Source: Alistipes sp.
Lineage (GTDB): Bacteria; Bacteroidota; Bacteroidia; Bacteroidales; Rikenellaceae
Assembly: GCA_017391665.1 (NCBI GenBank)
Contig: JAFOXS010000241.1
Coordinates: 1 to 7,296 of the forward strand
DNA length: 7,296 bases
Direction: 5' to 3'
A program made the position numbers and the translations under genes. The notes under the pieces were generated by a model. That model saw nothing but the letters and a program-made list of their open reading frames with translations. It had not been told where the DNA came from and ran no database searches. This document shows positions 6,644 through 7,296 of this stretch, in pieces (within the stretch, counting starts at the first letter, position 1; every line of letters begins with the position of its first letter).

Positions 6644-6897
6644 CGAAAAACAAAATAACCAATACCCATATTTTTAAATTAACTCCGAAAAACAGCCTAT
6701 TTTTTCAGTTTTTTACACAACTCCTCGATTTGGTTATTTCAAATCGAAAAAAACGGTCAACTGATTCTTGAAAATTACATCTATCGGGGTCCCGCATCCG
6801 ATTCGATGGTAAAACATCGAAAATTGGTGTAGCCACTACCCAAGCGGGATGGTTAGTAAGTATTTCGCCCCGGGCCATTCATTGGCCTGGGTTTTTT
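6644..6897 (+). ncRNA. Candidate standalone small RNA gene, about 250 nt
   Basis: A perfect promoter and a strong intrinsic terminator on the same strand bracket a segment without coding capacity. Inside it are several helices: TCGATTTG/CAAATCGA (6725-6732 with 6740-6747), TTCGATG/CATCGAA (6802-6808 with 6815-6821) extended by CCGA/TTGG (6798-6801 with 6824-6827), and TCCCGC/GCGGGA (6790-6795 with 6844-6849) enclosing the second hairpin and a short GTAG/CTAC stem. From about 6785 on, the segment is more GC-rich than its surroundings, as expected of a structured RNA. No tRNA, tmRNA, SRP or RNase P signature was recognised. Bacteroidales carry a free-standing 6S-type RNA (described as Bacteroidales-1) with just such promoter and terminator ends, but I cannot confirm identity by eye. 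The 5' end is inferred; a shorter RNA from an unrecognised internal promoter is possible. Confidence 0.55.
6869..6897 (+). terminator. Intrinsic terminator of the small RNA
   Basis: CCCGGGCC (6869-6876) pairs with GGCCTGGG (6884-6891) in an 8-bp stem with one G-U pair around the loop ATTCATT, followed by six T (6892-6897). The G-U pair becomes a mismatch on the opposite strand, so the plus strand is the functional one. No protein gene precedes it on this strand for almost 500 bases, and another terminator lies in between, so it must end a separate transcript. Confidence 0.88.
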
Positions 6898-6909
6898 ATA
6901 TCTACACAA

Positions 6910-6945
6910 CAACAAAGGCTGCCGACAGGATAGTCAGCAGCCTCT
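6910..6945 (-). terminator. Terminator-like hairpin after rhaD
   Basis: On the minus strand 6933-6945 pairs with 6914-6926 in a 13-bp stem around the loop TATCCT. The tail is GTTGTTGTG rather than a clean T run, so termination may be less efficient. C6923/A6936 is a mismatch on plus but G-U on minus, pointing to the minus strand. It starts 23 bases beyond the rhaD stop and shares its outer arms with the hairpin at 3450-3483. Confidence 0.7.
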
Positions 6946-6967
6946 AAATCTTACATCAGAATATTCT

Positions 6968-7296
6968 CTACTTGGGAAGGTTGAATGCGCGTGTCATCTC
7001 AGCCATCTGCTCGTCGCTCATACCGTCGGGCTCGAAACCCATTGACTTCGAGGCGATATATATCTGTGCCGACTTATTAAGCACATCGACCTGATCGAAA
7101 GCCGACATGATATCGGTATCAACAGCGAAGACACCGTGCTTCTCCCACATCACCACATCGTAGTCATCCAGCTCCTTGAGCGTAGCATCGGCCAACGCCA
7201 CAGATCCAGGCAACATATAGGGGATAATACCCAGACCGCGCGGACAGAATGCCTTGGTCTCGGGGATCATGCTCCACAGCAGACGAGTAGCAACAT
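6968..7296 (-). CDS. rhaD: Rhamnulose-1-phosphate aldolase RhaD, C-terminal part (start beyond window edge)
   Basis: This class II zinc aldolase cleaves L-rhamnulose 1-phosphate to dihydroxyacetone phosphate and L-lactaldehyde in rhamnose breakdown. The visible 108 residues, of about 270 expected, are the C-terminal part. The order RLLWS (4-8), PRGLGIIPYMLPGS (18-31), WEKHGVF (50-56), then KSAQIYIASKSMG matches the E. coli enzyme, which has FPDGVGILPWMVPGT, WPFHGVF and KSAQVLVKVYSMGG in the same order. His53 corresponds to the third zinc-binding His. The other zinc ligands and the catalytic Glu lie upstream, outside the window. Fuculose-phosphate aldolase is a related alternative but lacks this segment order. 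It is convergent with the small RNA gene and ends with a hairpin shortly after its TAG. The remaining rhamnose genes are probably to the right. Confidence 0.9.
   Translation of the reverse strand, partial: VATRLLWSMIPETKAFCPRGLGIIPYMLPGSVALADATLKELDDYDVVMWEKHGVFAVDTDIMSAFDQVDVLNKSAQIYIASKSMGFEPDGMSDEQMAEMTRAFNLPK

Larger units (their letters stand above)
6381..6967. other. 587-bp stretch without a protein gene
   Basis: AT-rich DNA with no credible open reading frame on either strand. In order it holds imperfect repeats (6489-6545), the presumed proC-operon terminator (6544-6575), a consensus promoter (6606-6637), a structured RNA segment ending in a terminator (to 6897), and the terminator of rhaD on the opposite strand (6910-6945). 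The first 100 bases after the acetyltransferase stop show only scattered TTGCG words. Confidence 0.8.

Noticed and set aside
6785..6876. Possible tRNA or tmRNA in the structured segment
   Set aside because: No T-loop (GGTTCRA-type) sequence, anticodon arm or acceptor stem of the right length could be built, and no tmRNA tag frame was seen.

Overview
The window looks like chromosomal DNA from a Bacteroidales-type (Bacteroidota) bacterium. Three things point there: promoters of the Bacteroidota form (TTTG, about 18-20 bases, TAnnTTTG), start sites without clear Shine-Dalgarno sequences, and AT-rich gaps between GC-richer genes. The genus cannot be fixed from this sequence alone. No mobile element, CRISPR array, tRNA or rRNA was seen.

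Left part (1-3343), minus strand: a tight nadB-nadC-nadA operon for de novo NAD synthesis. NadB oxidises aspartate to iminoaspartate, NadA (cut by the left edge) condenses it with dihydroxyacetone phosphate to quinolinate, and NadC converts quinolinate to nicotinate mononucleotide. A perfect 18-bp inverted repeat fills the spacer of a putative promoter directly before nadB and is a candidate operator.

Middle (3443-4975), minus strand: a single gene for a membrane-anchored cytochrome c peroxidase with three haem-binding CxxCH motifs. It has its own likely promoter and a strong intrinsic terminator that separates it from nadB. Divergent from it on the plus strand (5049-6380) are proC (last step of proline synthesis) and, 21 bases on, a hexapeptide-repeat acetyltransferase of unknown substrate. 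Their likely terminator lies at 6544-6575.

Right part (6381-6967): a gene-free stretch of 587 bases that is not empty. It holds a consensus-perfect promoter (6606-6637), a structured segment and a strong intrinsic terminator (6869-6897), all on the plus strand and with no protein gene between them. This is best read as a standalone small RNA gene of about 250 nt, and it is the most interesting item in the window. The C-terminal part of rhamnulose-1-phosphate aldolase (rhaD) enters on the minus strand from the right edge and converges on the RNA gene. This suggests a rhamnose-use locus beyond the window.
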